Assembly (NCBI GenBank): GCA_903854365.1
Contig: CAINWE010000042.1
Span: forward strand, 1 to 8,251
Direction of reading: 5' to 3'
DNA length: 8,251 bases
From: Oligoflexia bacterium
GTDB lineage: Bacteria; Bdellovibrionota; UBA1018
Part shown: positions 6,815 to 8,251 of the stretch, piece by piece
Layout of the letters: every line of letters begins with the position of its first letter
Numbering within the stretch: the first letter of the stretch is position 1
Program-made: the position numbers and the translations under genes
The notes under the pieces: generated by a model
Seen by the model: only the letters and a program-made list of their open reading frames with translations
Told to the model about the DNA's origin: nothing
Database searches by the model: none

Positions 6815-7219
6815 TTACTCGCGAACTAAATTACGGTTCCATGCAGGGATCTTGACTACCAAATTTTCCCTTCCGTTGGGAACGCATTGGCAGGCTAAGC
6901 GCGATTGGGAAGAGAGTCCGGGCGCCTGCTCGAGTTGGTCCTCCTCCGCTTCGGTGCTGGGGTTGCACGATTGAAATCCCTTTTCGATGATCACATGGCA
7001 AGTCGAGCAAGCGCATACCCCTCCGCAGGCGTGATCGATGTCGATGCCTGCAGCCAAGGCAATATCGAGTACGCTTCCGGGGAGTCCCGTCCCGCTCCCA
7101 TGAGGGGATGCTGGGTCGACTGTGATGGTTTTCCCCTCTGGGAGATAAGTGATCGTAAACTTCTGGGTAGGCTTCTCGATTAACTCGGGGGCCTGAATAT
7201 ACGGATTAATGCCTGCCAT
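6815..7219 (-). CDS. fdx: Isc-type (adrenodoxin-like) [2Fe-2S] ferredoxin
   Basis: The protein is a small electron carrier holding one [2Fe-2S] cluster; family members donate electrons during iron-sulfur cluster assembly (Isc system) and to some enzymes. The cluster ligands are in the standard C-X5-C-X2-C-Xn-C order: C65, C71, C74 in HACGGVCACSTCH and C110 in SRLACQC. The Isc-type hallmarks STEAEEDQLEQAPGL and LVVKIPAWNRNLV follow. Extra cysteines are C69, C85 and C112. At 134 residues it is longer than E. coli Fdx (111), because of an N-terminal extension (MAGINPYIQAPE...) and a short insert (VDPASPHGSGTGLPG) before the cluster. No iscS, iscU or hscAB gene lies in the window. It is transcribed away from bioB and followed by an exported-protein gene. 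The purine-rich AAGAGAAG upstream is a modest ribosome site. Confidence 0.95.
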   Translation of the reverse strand: MAGINPYIQAPELIEKPTQKFTITYLPEGKTITVDPASPHGSGTGLPGSVLDIALAAGIDIDHACGGVCACSTCHVIIEKGFQSCNPSTEAEEDQLEQAPGLSSQSRLACQCVPNGRENLVVKIPAWNRNLVRE

Positions 7220-7380
7220 GATAGGGCTTCTCTTAGCTCATCCGCTTGAGCTCGCCAAGAAAAATACTCAGCGTCGGGCGTTTGGTGCGAGGCCTCTTTA
7301 GGTAAAGAGTTGACGATACTAGTTGCAATCCGGGGCATTCTGGGGATACTGGGGGCTTTAAAAATTCCTGGAGAAAGCAT
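7180..7380 (-). CDS. Doubtful small reading frame upstream of and overlapping fdx
   Basis: A 66-residue frame starting at an ATG on the minus strand (7380) overlaps the first 40 bases of fdx. Its middle, TPDAEYFSWRAQADELREAL, looks protein-like: it has mixed charges and an amphipathic helix. There is no visible ribosome site, I know no related protein, and another open frame (7233-7436) covers nearly the same bases. It could be a small gene coupled to fdx, or simply part of the fdx leader. Confidence 0.18.
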   Translation of the reverse strand: MLSPGIFKAPSIPRMPRIATSIVNSLPKEASHQTPDAEYFSWRAQADELREALSWQALIRIFRPPS

Positions 7381-7472
7381 CTGGCCAAACGAGCAGAAGC
7401 CAGACCAAGAAATAGCGCAGGACAAGACCGAGTCATTAAATCGAGTCGTAAAACCTAGTAAGGATCGTTTTC
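7220..7472. promoter_or_regulatory. Divergent control region between fdx and bioB
   Basis: This 253-base gap must hold promoters for both genes. On the plus side a direct repeat CGAGTC occurs at 7429-7434 and 7442-7447, separated by ATTAAAT, just upstream of the bioB ribosome site; this is a possible operator. I find no clear -35/-10 pair on either strand and no paired BirA-type or BioR-type operator. Most of the gap is open in two minus-strand frames, so a small gene cannot be excluded. Confidence 0.45.
7460..7464 (+). promoter_or_regulatory. Ribosome binding site of bioB
   Basis: AAGGA lies eight bases before the ATG at 7473. It supports that start for bioB over any downstream Met; the next in-frame ATG is codon 17. 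Confidence 0.7.
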
Positions 7473-8251
7473 ATGAATGATATCCTCAGTCGAGCTGAAG
7501 TTCTTTATCAGAAACCTTTGATGGATTTGATTTTTGAAGCTCATCAGGTACATCGTGCCCACCATGACCCCCACGAAATTCAAAAGTGTACCCTCCTTTC
7601 TATTAAGACCGGCGGTTGTCCCGAGAACTGCTCTTACTGCCCGCAGTCGGCGCACTATGAGACAGGCGTGGACCGGCACGGACTCTTGGACTTGACCGAG
7701 GTGAAGAAAGCGGTTCAAAACGCTAAGGAAAACGGGGCTCAGCGTTTTTGCATGGGCGCCGCCTGGCGCAGTGTGAAGGATGGTCCTGAGTTTGACCAAG
7801 TGATCGACATGGTTAAACTCGTTAAAGAAGCCGAAATGGAAGCTTGCGTGACTCTCGGAATGTTGACTCAGTCTCAAGCCGAGCGTCTTAAAGCGGCGGG
7901 TTTGGATGCTTACAACCACAACCTTGATACGAGCCGAGAGTACTACTCAAAGATTATTCAGACCCGAACCTACGACGACCGGTTAGATACCTTGAAGTCC
8001 GTCCGTAAGGCTGGAATCACCGTTTGTAGCGGCGGGATTATTGGGATGGGCGAAACTCCACGGGATCGATGTGCTCTGTTGGCGGAGCTGGCGAGCCTTG
8101 ATCCTCAGCCCGAGTCCGTGCCGATCAATCTTCTGATTCCGGTCGAGGGCACGCCGCTCGCGGAGTCTCAAGCAGTAGACCCGCTTGAATTGGTGAGGAC
8201 TGTGGCGGTTGCTCGGATTTTGATGCCAAAATCTCGTGTTCGCTTGTCTGC
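7473..8251 (+). CDS. bioB: Biotin synthase (radical SAM), 3' partial
   Basis: BioB inserts sulfur into dethiobiotin, the last step of biotin synthesis, using a radical-SAM [4Fe-4S] cluster and a sacrificial [2Fe-2S] cluster. The window contains 259 full codons of what is usually 315-350. The radical-SAM ligands are C49, C53 and C56 in GGCPENCSYCPQS. The second-cluster ligands fit C93 (RFCMGAAWR), C125 (EACVTLGML), C185 (VCSGGIIGMGET) and R257 (RVRLSA), each offset by three to four residues from E. coli C97, C128, C188 and R260. The YNHNLDTS substrate/SAM motif is intact at 147-154. The gene runs past the window end with no stop, so no sign of disruption is seen. It is divergent from fdx; the ferredoxin may help assemble or reduce BioB clusters, though this is only suggested by position. 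No other bio genes are visible. Confidence 0.97.
   Translation, partial: MNDILSRAEVLYQKPLMDLIFEAHQVHRAHHDPHEIQKCTLLSIKTGGCPENCSYCPQSAHYETGVDRHGLLDLTEVKKAVQNAKENGAQRFCMGAAWRSVKDGPEFDQVIDMVKLVKEAEMEACVTLGMLTQSQAERLKAAGLDAYNHNLDTSREYYSKIIQTRTYDDRLDTLKSVRKAGITVCSGGIIGMGETPRDRCALLAELASLDPQPESVPINLLIPVEGTPLAESQAVDPLELVRTVAVARILMPKSRVRLS

Noticed and set aside
7233..7436. 67-residue minus-strand frame ending just before fdx
   Set aside because: Its composition is poor (many Cys/Pro/Arg without order), it has no ribosome site, and it competes with another open frame.
7448..7475. TAAAACC as half of a BirA-type biotin operator before bioB
   Set aside because: The expected inverted partner (GGTTTACA-like) at 14-16 bases is absent.
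7455..7919. 154-residue minus-strand open frame opposite bioB
   Set aside because: It is the antisense shadow of bioB, whose plus-strand frame has all family motifs.

Overview
The window looks like ordinary chromosome from a Gram-negative bacterium of roughly 50% G+C. Genes are tightly packed on both strands, with overlapping stops and starts. There is no sign of a mobile element, CRISPR array, tRNA or rRNA. The ferredoxin begins MAGINPYI and carries the Isc-type CGGVCACSTC core. The acyltransferase is of the large NHRDIV / QREGRAKDG type. Together these suggest a Bdellovibrio-like or other former deltaproteobacterial lineage, but that placement is a weak inference.

Left part (1-1721, plus strand): the 3' part of a LemA-family gene overlaps by one base a gene for an exported TPM-domain protein with a membrane anchor and a glycine-rich tail. 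A 97-residue predicted two-helix membrane protein follows, apparently with its own promoter and no leader. LemA plus TPM/YgcG is a recurring pair of envelope proteins whose biochemical role is not settled. A minus-strand endonuclease/exonuclease/phosphatase (EEP) family gene (1718-2512) meets this group tail to tail, sharing four bases.

Centre (2630-6219, plus strand): a 737-residue, all-helical, soluble protein has no obvious enzymatic motif. From memory of the family, parts of it resemble the long helical region inside large DUF4011-type superfamily 1 helicases, but no helicase motifs are present. It is followed by a 434-residue PlsC-like acyltransferase that seems to have its own, possibly leaderless, promoter.

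Right part (6230-8251): a minus-strand pair encodes an Isc-type [2Fe-2S] ferredoxin and, 30 bases downstream, a small exported protein of unknown function. Divergent from them is biotin synthase (bioB), cut by the window end. All its visible cluster ligands are present. The ferredoxin could serve cluster assembly or electron supply for BioB, but only adjacency supports this.

The items most worth a second look are the free-standing helicase-insert-like protein with its internally repeated G(L/V)DTD motif, the two matching TAGART-N6-ATG start regions, and the ferredoxin/bioB divergent pair.
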